The notes beneath the pieces were generated by a model that did not search any database, had not been told where the DNA came from, and was given only the letters and a program-made list of their open reading frames with translations. 64,000 nucleotides of DNA from an uncultured Chloracidobacterium sp. Lineage in GTDB: Bacteria > Acidobacteriota > Blastocatellia > Chloracidobacteriales > Chloracidobacteriaceae. Of the stretch, positions 16,649-24,494 are shown one piece after another. Position 1 is the first letter of the stretch; every line of letters begins with the position of its first letter. The translations under genes and the position numbers were made by a program. The stretch lies in the NCBI GenBank assembly GCA_937966115.1, contig CALCKX010000083.1, forward strand, positions 1-64,000, given 5' to 3'.

Positions 16649-17739
16649 GTCAGTCCCGAATAGGTCAGTCCCGAAGGCGGCGGCGCGCCGTCCAGCCGCA
16701 GCGAGGGCGCTGGCTCCAGCGACCAGTCATGACGCTCGCCGCGCGCCAGGCGCGCATAGCCGGCCGCGGCGATCATCGCCGCGTTGTCGGTGGCGTAGAT
16801 CGGGCGCGGGACACGAATCTCGACGCCTTTCCGCTGCGCTAGCTCGGCCAGCGCCTGCCGGAGCGCCGAGTTGCACGCCACGCCGCCGCCGGTCACGACC
16901 AGGCGCGGGCGGCAGGCTTCGATGGCCCGCTCCAGAACGCCGATGAGCGTGCTGACGACGGCGCGCTGAAAGCTAGCCGCCAAGTCGCGGATGTCGTCTG
17001 AAGCCTGGGCGAGCGCCGCCTCCTGGCTCAGGCCTTCCGGCAGCGATGCCACCTCGCGCTCGCGGATGTAGCGCAGCGCCGCCGTTTTCAGACCGCTAAA
17101 CGAGAAGTCGTAGGGCGCATCGGGGATGAGCGGCGGGCGGTACGCCAGCGGCGCCCGGTCGGCGCGCCCGACTTGCGCCAGCCGGTCGAGAATCGGGCCG
17201 CCGGGATAGCCCAGACCAAGGCGGCGGGCGGTTTTGTCGTAGGCCTCTCCGGCGGCGTCGTCGCGGGTGCGCCCAAGCCGCTCGTAGGTCAGCGGCGCTG
17301 GGATGTAGAACAAGTCGGTATGTCCGCCGGACACGATCAGCCCCAACGCCGGATAGTCCCAGTCGCCATATTCAAACGCCGTTGAAAACAAATGCCCCTC
17401 GATGTGGTGCACGCCGAGGAACGGCACGCCCAGCGCGAGCGCGAGCGCCTTGGCGTAGGAAAGCCCGACCAGCAGCGCGCCGGCCAGGCCCGGGCCGTAG
17501 GTCGCGGCGACGGCCTCCACGCCGCGAAAGCCCTCCGGGAGGACGGCGACGGCGCGCTCGGCGACATCCGCGATGGCGTCCAAGTGCTGCCGCGCAGCAA
17601 TTTCTGGAACAACGCCGCCATGCGCGCGATGAACGGCGACTTGGGAGGCGATGACGTTCGACAGCGCCCGCCGCCCGTCCAGCACCGCGGCGGCGGCTGT
17701 TTCGTCGCAAGAGGTTTCAATGCCCAGCACCACGCGCAT
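16645..17739 (-). CDS. tsaD: tRNA N6-threonylcarbamoyladenosine transferase TsaD
   Basis: The 364-aa enzyme transfers the threonylcarbamoyl group to A37 of ANN-decoding tRNAs, together with TsaB and TsaE. The start MRVVLGIETSCDETAAAV, the metal-binding 'HHIEGHLFS', 'LIVSGGHTDL', 'YDKTARRLGLGYPGGP', 'FSGLKTAALRY' and 'TGGGVACNSALRQAL' are all canonical. ATG 17739 is the natural start. The track's 557-aa ORF adds an antisense N-terminal extension through the bacilliredoxin gene. It heads the tsaD-TMTC-meaB unit. The 156-bp gap to the divergent bacilliredoxin gene must hold both promoters. Confidence 0.95.
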   Translation of the reverse strand: MRVVLGIETSCDETAAAAVLDGRRALSNVIASQVAVHRAHGGVVPEIAARQHLDAIADVAERAVAVLPEGFRGVEAVAATYGPGLAGALLVGLSYAKALALALGVPFLGVHHIEGHLFSTAFEYGDWDYPALGLIVSGGHTDLFYIPAPLTYERLGRTRDDAAGEAYDKTARRLGLGYPGGPILDRLAQVGRADRAPLAYRPPLIPDAPYDFSFSGLKTAALRYIREREVASLPEGLSQEAALAQASDDIRDLAASFQRAVVSTLIGVLERAIEACRPRLVVTGGGVACNSALRQALAELAQRKGVEIRVPRPIYATDNAAMIAAAGYARLARGERHDWSLEPAPSLRLDGAPPPSGLTYSGLT

Positions 17740-17895
17740 GACGGGGACGATACAAGGAATCTTGTCGGCGGTACAGGGCGACGAGCTTCCCGCCGCCATG
17801 CTAGGGTGGCGACGCGCTGCGCGACCGCCGACGCGCACCGCTCGATTTGCATCGGCGCGCAGCGTATGATTTCCCCCTCTGGAGGCTAAACCCCA

Positions 17896-18348
17896 ATGCT
17901 CTACGGATTTGACATGGAGCGCGCGCTCCGAGCCATGCGCGCGGAACTGACCGATCACGGCGTGCAGGAGCTGCGCGCCCCGGAAGAAGTGGACGCGGTG
18001 CTTTCCAAAAAGCGCGGCACGGCGCTGGTCGTCGTCAACTCGGTCTGCGGCTGCGCGGCCGGCGCGGCGCGCCCCGGCGTCGTCGAGGCGCTCAAGACCA
18101 GCGCCGTCTTGCCCGACCACGTGACGACGGTCTTTGCCGGGCAGGACAAGGAAGCGACCGCGCGCGCGCGGGAGTACTTCAAAGGCTTCGCGCCGTCTTC
18201 GCCCTCCGTCTGGCTGCTCAAGGATGGCGATGTGGTTTTCAAGCTGGAGCGTCACCAAATCGAGCATCGCAGCGCGGGAGACATTGCGGCTGACATCCGC
18301 GCCGCGTTCCAGCAACACTGCGCGCGCGGCAGCGCGGCATCCGTATAG
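17896..18348 (+). CDS. Bacilliredoxin (BrxA/BrxB, YphP/YqiW family)
   Basis: The 150-aa thioredoxin-fold protein has the bacilliredoxin active site C-G-C ('VNSVCGCAAGAARP') instead of CxxC. 'VTTVFAGQDKEATARAREYF' and 'PSSPSVWLLKDGDVVFKLERHQIEHRS' are family landmarks. In Firmicutes these proteins remove bacillithiol from S-bacillithiolated proteins or act as weak disulfide isomerases. GGAGG lies 9-10 bp before ATG 17896, and a TATGAT -10-like box is at 17865-17870 without a clear -35. It implies that the cell makes bacillithiol, but no bsh gene is in the window. Confidence 0.9.
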   Translation: MLYGFDMERALRAMRAELTDHGVQELRAPEEVDAVLSKKRGTALVVVNSVCGCAAGAARPGVVEALKTSAVLPDHVTTVFAGQDKEATARAREYFKGFAPSSPSVWLLKDGDVVFKLERHQIEHRSAGDIAADIRAAFQQHCARGSAASV

Positions 18349-18388
18349 CCTCTACAAGCTTGCCTATTCCCCCCCCGCCCGCATCCTT

Positions 18389-19708
18389 ATGAGTCATTTC
18401 CCGGCGCCCGACTTGGCTGCGCCCGATGCCCGGCTCGCCGACGCTGACGCGGAAGCGTCAGCGTCACGCTATGCCTGGTACGTTTTGCTCATCCTGACGC
18501 TCGTGCAGGTGGTCAACTACATTGACCGGCAAATCATTCCGCCGCTCCTCAAGCCCATTCAGGAAGAGCTGCAACTGAGTAACACGGCAGCGGGCTTTCT
18601 GGGAACGGCCTTTATGCTGGTCCACTCCCTGGCGACCGTTCCGCTGGGGATTCTGGCCGACCGCGTGGCCCGGCGGAAAATCATCGCCTTCGGGATTGGC
18701 TTCTGGAGCATCGCGACGGCAGGGGCTGGCTTTGCGACCTCTTTCACGCATCTGCTGGCGGCGCGCGGCGCGGTTGGCGTTGGAGAGGCCGCCTACGCTC
18801 CAGCCGCCACCTCGCTGCTGAGCGATATGTTCCCGGCGCGGATGTGGGCTAAGGTCATCGGCATTTTCAACCTTGGATTGGTCGTTGGCGCCGCCTTGGG
18901 ATTGGTTTTGGGCGGCGTTCTGAGCGACAAGATCGGCTGGCGGGCCTGCTTCCTGGTGGTGGGGCTGCCGGGACTGCTGCTGACGGCGGTTGTGTGGCTG
19001 TTCCGCGAGCCGCCGCGCAACCACGCGGCCCCCGCCCTGAGCTGGGGCGACATCGCGCAGGTGCTGCGCATCAAGTCGTTCTGGCTGGTCATTGTCGGGG
19101 CCGCGAGCGTGACTTTCGCCGCCGGGGCGCTGGTTCACTTCCTGCCAAAGCTCGTGACTGAAGTGTATGACATTGACTCGTCGAAGGCGGCGATTCGCCT
19201 CGTGCCAATCGTGATTGCGGCATTCTTTGGCGTGATCGTCGGCGGCGTGGTCGCCGACTGGCTGCATCAGCGATTCGCCGCCGGGCGCGCCATCACGATG
19301 GCCGTCGCCTTTCTGCTTGGCGCGCCGTTTTTGTACTGGGGCCTCTACGCGCCAACCCTGAGCCAATTCATCATCGCCGGGTTCATGGCGACCTTCTTCA
19401 TGAGCTTCTACCACGGCCCGGTGGCAGCGATGGTGGCCGATCTCGTGCCGCCCTCCTTGCGGGCCACGGCCATTGGCTTCTACATGTTCGCCATTCATAT
19501 CCTGGGCGACATGCCATCGCCGGTGATTGTCGGATTCTTGTCGGATGTCATTGCCGGGGAAGGCGCGCCGCCGTCGGTCGCGACCGAGGCGCTCCGGCAG
19601 GCGATGACGCTTTGCGTGTTGGCCACGGCGCTGAGCGGGCTGATTTTCATCGCGGTTTCGCCGATTCTGCGCCGTCGCGCGTCGTCATCGGCGGCGATGC
19701 CGGCCTAG
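18389..19708 (+). CDS. Major facilitator superfamily transporter (Spinster-like)
   Basis: The 439-aa inner-membrane protein has twelve hydrophobic segments and the MFS loop 2-3 motif 'GILADRVARRKII'. 'QVVNYIDRQIIPPLLKPIQEELQLS' in TM1 and 'RGAVGVGEAAYAPAATSLLSDMFPARMWAKVIGIFNLGL' in TM4-5 match the Spinster/hexuronate-like MFS branch. The substrate cannot be told. Paralogues transport sphingolipids, sugars acids or lysolipids. ATG 18389 was chosen. The N-terminal 85 residues in the ORF track lie in the preceding gene. It follows the bacilliredoxin by 40 bp, though a functional link is not evident. Confidence 0.82.
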   Translation: MSHFPAPDLAAPDARLADADAEASASRYAWYVLLILTLVQVVNYIDRQIIPPLLKPIQEELQLSNTAAGFLGTAFMLVHSLATVPLGILADRVARRKIIAFGIGFWSIATAGAGFATSFTHLLAARGAVGVGEAAYAPAATSLLSDMFPARMWAKVIGIFNLGLVVGAALGLVLGGVLSDKIGWRACFLVVGLPGLLLTAVVWLFREPPRNHAAPALSWGDIAQVLRIKSFWLVIVGAASVTFAAGALVHFLPKLVTEVYDIDSSKAAIRLVPIVIAAFFGVIVGGVVADWLHQRFAAGRAITMAVAFLLGAPFLYWGLYAPTLSQFIIAGFMATFFMSFYHGPVAAMVADLVPPSLRATAIGFYMFAIHILGDMPSPVIVGFLSDVIAGEGAPPSVATEALRQAMTLCVLATALSGLIFIAVSPILRRRASSSAAMPA

Positions 19709-19758
19709 CTTCCGCAGGTTTCGGGCTGCGCGGCCCGAGCCGAGCGACGGCGCGCGTC

Positions 19759-19787
19759 TTGCATTGCGTTGGCAAAGTTGCTCTAAT
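19759..19787 (+). promoter_or_regulatory. Putative promoter upstream of the GWxTD gene
   Basis: TTGCAT (19759-19764), a 17-bp spacer and TCTAAT (19782-19787, 5/6 match) lie 95 bp before the next start codon. It is the best sigma70-like candidate in the 174-bp gap. The -35 box is weak. Confidence 0.3.
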
Positions 19788-19882
19788 TTCGGCAATGCCG
19801 CCCGCCAGCGTTCAGGGCTGGCTTTGGTCAGGGTTGGCTTTGGCATGAAACGCGAGAGCGGCCGAGGAGGTTTTGCCCGCTT

Positions 19883-21553
19883 ATGACGGCGTCACGGAAA
19901 AATCGCTTTCGGCGCGCGCTCTGGCGCGCCGGCTTGGCTTTGAGTCTTGGCTTGGCGGCGGCGTGGTCGCCCTTCGCCGCCCAAGCGCAGGACGATGCGC
20001 CGGCGAAGAAAAAGAAGCCGCGTAAGATCGAGCTTGACAAAATCTATGAGCGATGGGTCAAGGAGGACGTGGACTACATTATTACCTCCGAGGAGCGCGC
20101 CGCCTTCAAGAAGCTGCAAACCGATGAGGAGCGGGAAGAGTTCATCGAGCAGTTTTGGCTGCGCCGCGACCCCGACCCGGACACGCCGGAAAACGAGTAC
20201 CGCGAGGAATACTACCGGCGCATCGCCTACGCGAATGAGAAGTTCACCTCCGGCATCCCGGGCTGGAAGACCGATCGCGGGCGCATTTACATCACGTGGG
20301 GGCCGCCGGATAGCGTCGAGTCGCGCCCGGCGGGCGGCCCCTACGAGCGCCCGATTTATGAAGGCGGCGGGTCAACCTCGACCTATCCGTTCGAGATTTG
20401 GTTTTACCGCTACCTGGAGGGCGTCGGCTCCGGCGTCGAGATTGAGTTTGTCGATCCGACCGGCAGCGGCGAGTATCGCATCGCCCGCAACGCGGACGAA
20501 AAAGACGCCCTGCTGTTCGTGCCCAACGCCGGCTTGACGCTGGCTGAGCAGCTTGGGCTGGCCTCGAAGGTGGATCGCCCGTTTTTCAACCCCGGCAACC
20601 GGAACGGCAACAATCCGCTCTATCCCATGCGGACGCAGGACATGCCTTTCGAGCGCTTGGCGCTCATTACGAACCTGCAACGCGCCCCCTCCGTGCGCTA
20701 TCGGCAACTGGCTGAAAAGGTTGACCAGCAGGTCGAGTTTGACGTGCTGCCGTTTGACGTGCGGACCGACTTCCTGCGCGCCGGCGAGTCAGCCATCGTG
20801 ACAACCTTCACGCTGATGTTCAATAACGGCGACTTGGGCTTCAAGGATGAGGGCGGGATTCAGAAGGCGCAGCTCAACATTTACGCCCGCGTCTCGGCTC
20901 TGACCGGCCGGCGGGTTGGAATTTTCGAGGAAGCGCCCATCATCACGTATCAGCAGTCGCTGTTTGAAGCCGGGCGCAAGCTCAGCTCGGTCTATCAGAA
21001 GAGCCTGATTCTGCCGCCTGGCAACTACAAGATTGACTTTGTCGTCCGCGATGTGACGAGCGGTCACACGGGGATCGTGCGGCAGGGCTTTGAAGTGCCG
21101 CGCTATTCGCCGGAAGCCCTCTCGACCAGCTCGCTCATCCTGGCCGACTTGGTCGAGCCGGTGACGCGCGTTTCAGGCAGCCAGTTCATCATCGGGGCGA
21201 ACAAGGTGCGTCCGAGCGTGACGCAGCGCTTCAAGCAAAATCAGAATCTGGGCGTGTACATGCAGGTTTACAACGTTCAGATTGACCAAGCGTCGCTGCG
21301 GCCGGCAATCGAGGTCGAGTACGTCCTCACGAGCGCCAAGACGGGACAGGTCGTGCAGCGCATCCGCGAGGATGGAAAGAATGGCGTTTCCGATCTGAGC
21401 GGCTACGGGCAACAGATTGTGCTGGGGCGGCTCATTCCGCTGACCGAGCTCGAGCCGGGCAGCTATGAGATCACGGTGATGATTACCGACAAGGTGGCGC
21501 GAAAGACTTTGTCGCCCAAGACTTTTTTCACCGTTGAGCCGGCGAAGCCCTAA
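19883..21553 (+). CDS. GWxTD domain-containing secreted protein
   Basis: The 556-aa protein has a signal peptide (about residues 1-36, ending 'AAQAQ') and a charged Lys-rich linker. The GWxTD domain follows: helical start '[34 protein letters not shown]', the namesake GWKTD at 127-131 and '[14 protein letters not shown]'. The C-terminal half is beta-rich and ends '[30 protein letters not shown]', like an Ig-type domain. The family is widespread in Acidobacteriota and other diderms. Its function is unknown and its location is probably periplasmic or outer membrane. It stands between an MFS gene and the Lpt fusion, each with its own sizeable gap. Confidence 0.85.
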   Translation: MTASRKNRFRRALWRAGLALSLGLAAAWSPFAAQAQDDAPAKKKKPRKIELDKIYERWVKEDVDYIITSEERAAFKKLQTDEEREEFIEQFWLRRDPDPDTPENEYREEYYRRIAYANEKFTSGIPGWKTDRGRIYITWGPPDSVESRPAGGPYERPIYEGGGSTSTYPFEIWFYRYLEGVGSGVEIEFVDPTGSGEYRIARNADEKDALLFVPNAGLTLAEQLGLASKVDRPFFNPGNRNGNNPLYPMRTQDMPFERLALITNLQRAPSVRYRQLAEKVDQQVEFDVLPFDVRTDFLRAGESAIVTTFTLMFNNGDLGFKDEGGIQKAQLNIYARVSALTGRRVGIFEEAPIITYQQSLFEAGRKLSSVYQKSLILPPGNYKIDFVVRDVTSGHTGIVRQGFEVPRYSPEALSTSSLILADLVEPVTRVSGSQFIIGANKVRPSVTQRFKQNQNLGVYMQVYNVQIDQASLRPAIEVEYVLTSAKTGQVVQRIREDGKNGVSDLSGYGQQIVLGRLIPLTELEPGSYEITVMITDKVARKTLSPKTFFTVEPAKP

Positions 21554-21859
21554 GCGCGCCGCGCCCGACTCGGCGCGAGCGGAGACATTGGCGCGGCGAC
21601 GCTCAGGGCCTGCCCGGACGCGATTGCCGCTTGCGGAGGCGAGCGCCGGGCTTCGCCGAGAGGCCTGCAAGTCGCCCCTCGGCTCAGGGGCGGCGTCTCA
21701 GCCTGGTCTCCGGCGGGCGGCCCCAACGCCGCGTCAAGCTCTAGGCTGGGAAGGGTTCGCGCCTGTCCCCGAGCCATATCCCTGTTCCCGAGCCAGGTCT
21801 CGGCGGCAAGCGCGCAGGCGGCCCCGGACGCCCGGCGCTTGAGTCTCCCTCTCGCCCGC
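21554..21859. other. 306-bp GC-rich intergenic region
   Basis: No supportable gene is present. Short ORFs on both strands have no recognisable start signals or family motifs. The region holds a CCGAGCCA direct repeat (CCCCGAGCCATATCCC and TTCCCGAGCCAGG, about 21767-21803). No consensus promoter, terminator stem or RNA motif was recognised. The lptFG promoter should be here or further upstream. Confidence 0.5.
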
Positions 21860-24259
21860 ATGCGACTCATTGATCGCTATCTCATTCGGGAAATCCTGCC
21901 CTACGCCGCGACGGTCTTCTTTTTGCTGACGGCGGTGATTTTCATTCACGAGGCGGGGCGCTTTTCAGAGCTCTTTGTCGTGTTTTCTCGGCGCGGCTTG
22001 TCGAGCGCGCCGCTGATCCGGCTGGTTTTGTCGCTGCTGCCGGGCATTGTCATTTTCACCCTTCCAATTGGCTTCCTGGTCGGCGTCACCATGGCGATGG
22101 GGAGACTGTCGGGGGATCGCGAGATTGTCGCGCTCCGGGCGAGCGGCGCGGGTCTCTGGCCGCTGTTGCGCCCAACGCTCGCCGTCGGCCTCGTCGTCAT
22201 GGCGGCGACCGGCTACAACACGTTCTACCTTCTCCCGACGGCGGTCAACTCGCTCAATCAACTCAAGAAAACGCGCTCGGAGCTGTTGCTGCGCAGTATT
22301 GAGACATACATCAAGCCCGGCGCGTTCACGGAAGACCTGCCGGGTAAGATCCTCTACGTTGATCGCGGCGACGGCGAGGGCGCTTGGCAGCGGATTTTTA
22401 TCGCCGAGATAGCGGAGCGCTCAGATCAGGAGCCAAAAATCTATGCCGCCGAGTCAGGGCGGCTGGCGCTGGGCAAGACCTTGCAGGATAGCGAGCTACG
22501 GCTCGAGCGGGCGCGGATTTACAGCCAGGAGCCGCGTCAGCCGGATGAGGCGGTCAGCTACTTTATGAATGCCTCCGGCAAGCTGACGGCCAGCTTCTCG
22601 CTTGGCAGGGGCGATGAGACCAACCCCGACCTCCAGTCCCGCCCGCCCGGGCCGGAGCTGATGACACTCCCGGAGCTGTGGGTCTTCAAGCCGGCTGATC
22701 CGAGCCAGTCGCGGACCGTCGCCGCTGAAATCCAGCGCCGCCTGGCCCTGCCGGCGGCCTGTCTGATATTCGCGCTTTTCGGCATCGCGCTTGGGGTGAC
22801 GACGCTGCGCAGCGGACGGTCAGGCGGGCTGTTTGTCGGCGTCGCGCTGGCGTTGTCCTTTTACTTGCTGACGCTGGGCGGGGAGCGTTCCGCCCGTAGC
22901 GGCGCCGTCCCGGTGGCGGTTGGCATTTGGCTGCCCAATTTGCTGTTTCTGGGGCTGGCGCTGGCGATGCTGAGCGGCGGCGGCCGGCGGTTCGGGCGGT
23001 GGGCTGGGTGGAGGCGGCTCTGGCGCGCATGGGCGCGAATCGCGGAACTGTTCCCGCGCCTGGCCGCTTGGGCGCGGCGGGGGCGACCGGGGCGCGAAGG
23101 CGCCCGCCGCCCGCCGGGCCTGCCAGTCGCCTCGCCCTCGTCGCGTCGAATACGGCTTGGCTTCCCGCGGATCATCGACGGCATGATTTTTCGCGACGCG
23201 GCTCGATATTTCTTCCTCGTTTTGCTGAGCTTAGTCGGCATTTTCCACGTCTTCACCCTCTTTGAGCTGATTAACCCGATTGTGCAAAACCGCATTGGCT
23301 TTGGCGTCGTCGCGGGGTACCTGCTGTTTCTCACGCCGCAAATCTTGAACTACATGACGCCTTTCGCGGTGTTGGTCGCCACGCTCGTCACCTTTGGATT
23401 GCTGGCGAAATCGGCTCAACTGGTCGTGCTATACGCCAGCGGGCAGAGTCTATATCGGCTGTTCATTCCGGTTCTGCTCGGGGCCGGGCTGGCCTCTCTC
23501 GCCATGGCGGCGATGCAGGAGCTTATCCTGCCCGCCTCAAACCGGCGCCAGGATTACCTGCGCTATCAGATTCGGGGCGGCACGCTGCCCCCTCAGACCT
23601 TTCATCAAAAGAACCGCAAATGGTTTCGCGGACGCGATCACCGGATATTCAACTTTGCCGTGTTCGACACTGACCGCAATGAGTTCGCGAGCTTTAGCGT
23701 GTACGAGCTGCACCCGACCACGGCCATGCTGCTTTCGCGCACCTACGCCGCCAAAGCGCGCTGGGACGCGCTGACCGAGGAATGGGTGCTGACCGGCGGC
23801 TGGCGGCGAGCGTTTTCAGCCGACGGGCTGGAAACGAGTCGCCAGCCGCTGGCGGAAATGCGCCTCAGGCTGAGCGAGACGCCTGATTACTTCAAGCAGA
23901 GCGCGACCGATATTGCCAAGATGAGCATCGGGCAGTTGCAACAGCAAGTGACCGAGCTAACCGCCCAGGGGCTGGATGTCGAGAGCTTGCAGCGAGCGAT
24001 CCAAGCCAAGATCGCGGCGCCGCTCGCCTGTCTCGTCCTGGCGCTGGCGGGCGTTCCTTTCGCGCTGACGATTGGCCGCCGCGGCGCGATGGTCGGGGTC
24101 GCCATCGGCGTCGGCCTGGCGGCGCTGTTTTTGGGAACGACGAGCTTGTTCGAGCAGTTCGGCAACTACCGGATCCTGCCGCTGTTTTGGTCGGTCTGGG
24201 GGCCGAGCCTGCTGTTTGGGAGCGGCGGGGCGTATCTCTTGCTCTCCGCCAAGACATGA
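21860..24259 (+). CDS. Fused LptF-LptG lipopolysaccharide export permease
   Basis: The single 799-aa protein joins two YjgP/YjgQ permeases that are normally separate genes. The first half (about 1-380) begins 'MRLIDRYLIREILPYAATVFFLLTAVIF', has the TM2-TM3 'LPIGFLVGVTMAMGRLSGDREIVALRASGAG' motif, a beta-jellyroll insert and a terminal TM bundle. An Arg/Pro-rich linker (about 380-425) leads to the second half, which restarts 'IIDGMIFRDAARYFFLVLLSLVGIF' and repeats the architecture to the end. With LptB this would form the inner-membrane engine that extracts LPS for the Lpt bridge. lptB, lptA and lptC are not in the window. ATG 21860 is preferred over the upstream TTG at 21839. Assigning F or G to either half needs alignment. 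Confidence 0.85.
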   Translation: MRLIDRYLIREILPYAATVFFLLTAVIFIHEAGRFSELFVVFSRRGLSSAPLIRLVLSLLPGIVIFTLPIGFLVGVTMAMGRLSGDREIVALRASGAGLWPLLRPTLAVGLVVMAATGYNTFYLLPTAVNSLNQLKKTRSELLLRSIETYIKPGAFTEDLPGKILYVDRGDGEGAWQRIFIAEIAERSDQEPKIYAAESGRLALGKTLQDSELRLERARIYSQEPRQPDEAVSYFMNASGKLTASFSLGRGDETNPDLQSRPPGPELMTLPELWVFKPADPSQSRTVAAEIQRRLALPAACLIFALFGIALGVTTLRSGRSGGLFVGVALALSFYLLTLGGERSARSGAVPVAVGIWLPNLLFLGLALAMLSGGGRRFGRWAGWRRLWRAWARIAELFPRLAAWARRGRPGREGARRPPGLPVASPSSRRIRLGFPRIIDGMIFRDAARYFFLVLLSLVGIFHVFTLFELINPIVQNRIGFGVVAGYLLFLTPQILNYMTPFAVLVATLVTFGLLAKSAQLVVLYASGQSLYRLFIPVLLGAGLASLAMAAMQELILPASNRRQDYLRYQIRGGTLPPQTFHQKNRKWFRGRDHRIFNFAVFDTDRNEFASFSVYELHPTTAMLLSRTYAAKARWDALTEEWVLTGGWRRAFSADGLETSRQPLAEMRLRLSETPDYFKQSATDIAKMSIGQLQQQVTELTAQGLDVESLQRAIQAKIAAPLACLVLALAGVPFALTIGRRGAMVGVAIGVGLAALFLGTTSLFEQFGNYRILPLFWSVWGPSLLFGSGGAYLLLSAKT

Positions 24260-24446
24260 CGCTTCAGCCCGCCGTCGCGTCAGTCGCCCGCCTTTTCGGA
24301 AGTTTTCCAGAAGTTCGGCAAGACAATGCCGCCTGCGCGGTGTTAGGCTTGATACACTCCGTAGGCTGAGGTAACAAGCCTCGACCAAAACCCATGTTTG
24401 TCACCCTCCCGTCCCGCTCGCGTCTCGAAGGCCCCCGCGCGACGGA

Positions 24447-24474
24447 GCGAATGAATGAGTCGTCATTCATTCGC
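24447..24474. promoter_or_regulatory. 28-bp perfect inverted repeat upstream of the Fe-S oxidoreductase gene
   Basis: Arms GCGAATGAATGA (24447-24458) and TCATTCATTCGC (24463-24474) pair perfectly over 12 bp around the 4-nt spacer GTCG. The repeat ends 20 bp before the ATG at 24495. It has no following T-run, so an operator or a 5'-UTR hairpin near the ribosome site is more likely than a terminator. Confidence 0.6.
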
Positions 24475-24494
24475 CGGGAGCGTCCGCCCGCCCT

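Noticed and set aside
17740-18318. 193-residue N-terminal extension of TsaD in the ORF track
   Set aside because: It lies antisense to the bacilliredoxin gene, and TsaD begins naturally at MRVVLGIETSCDE.
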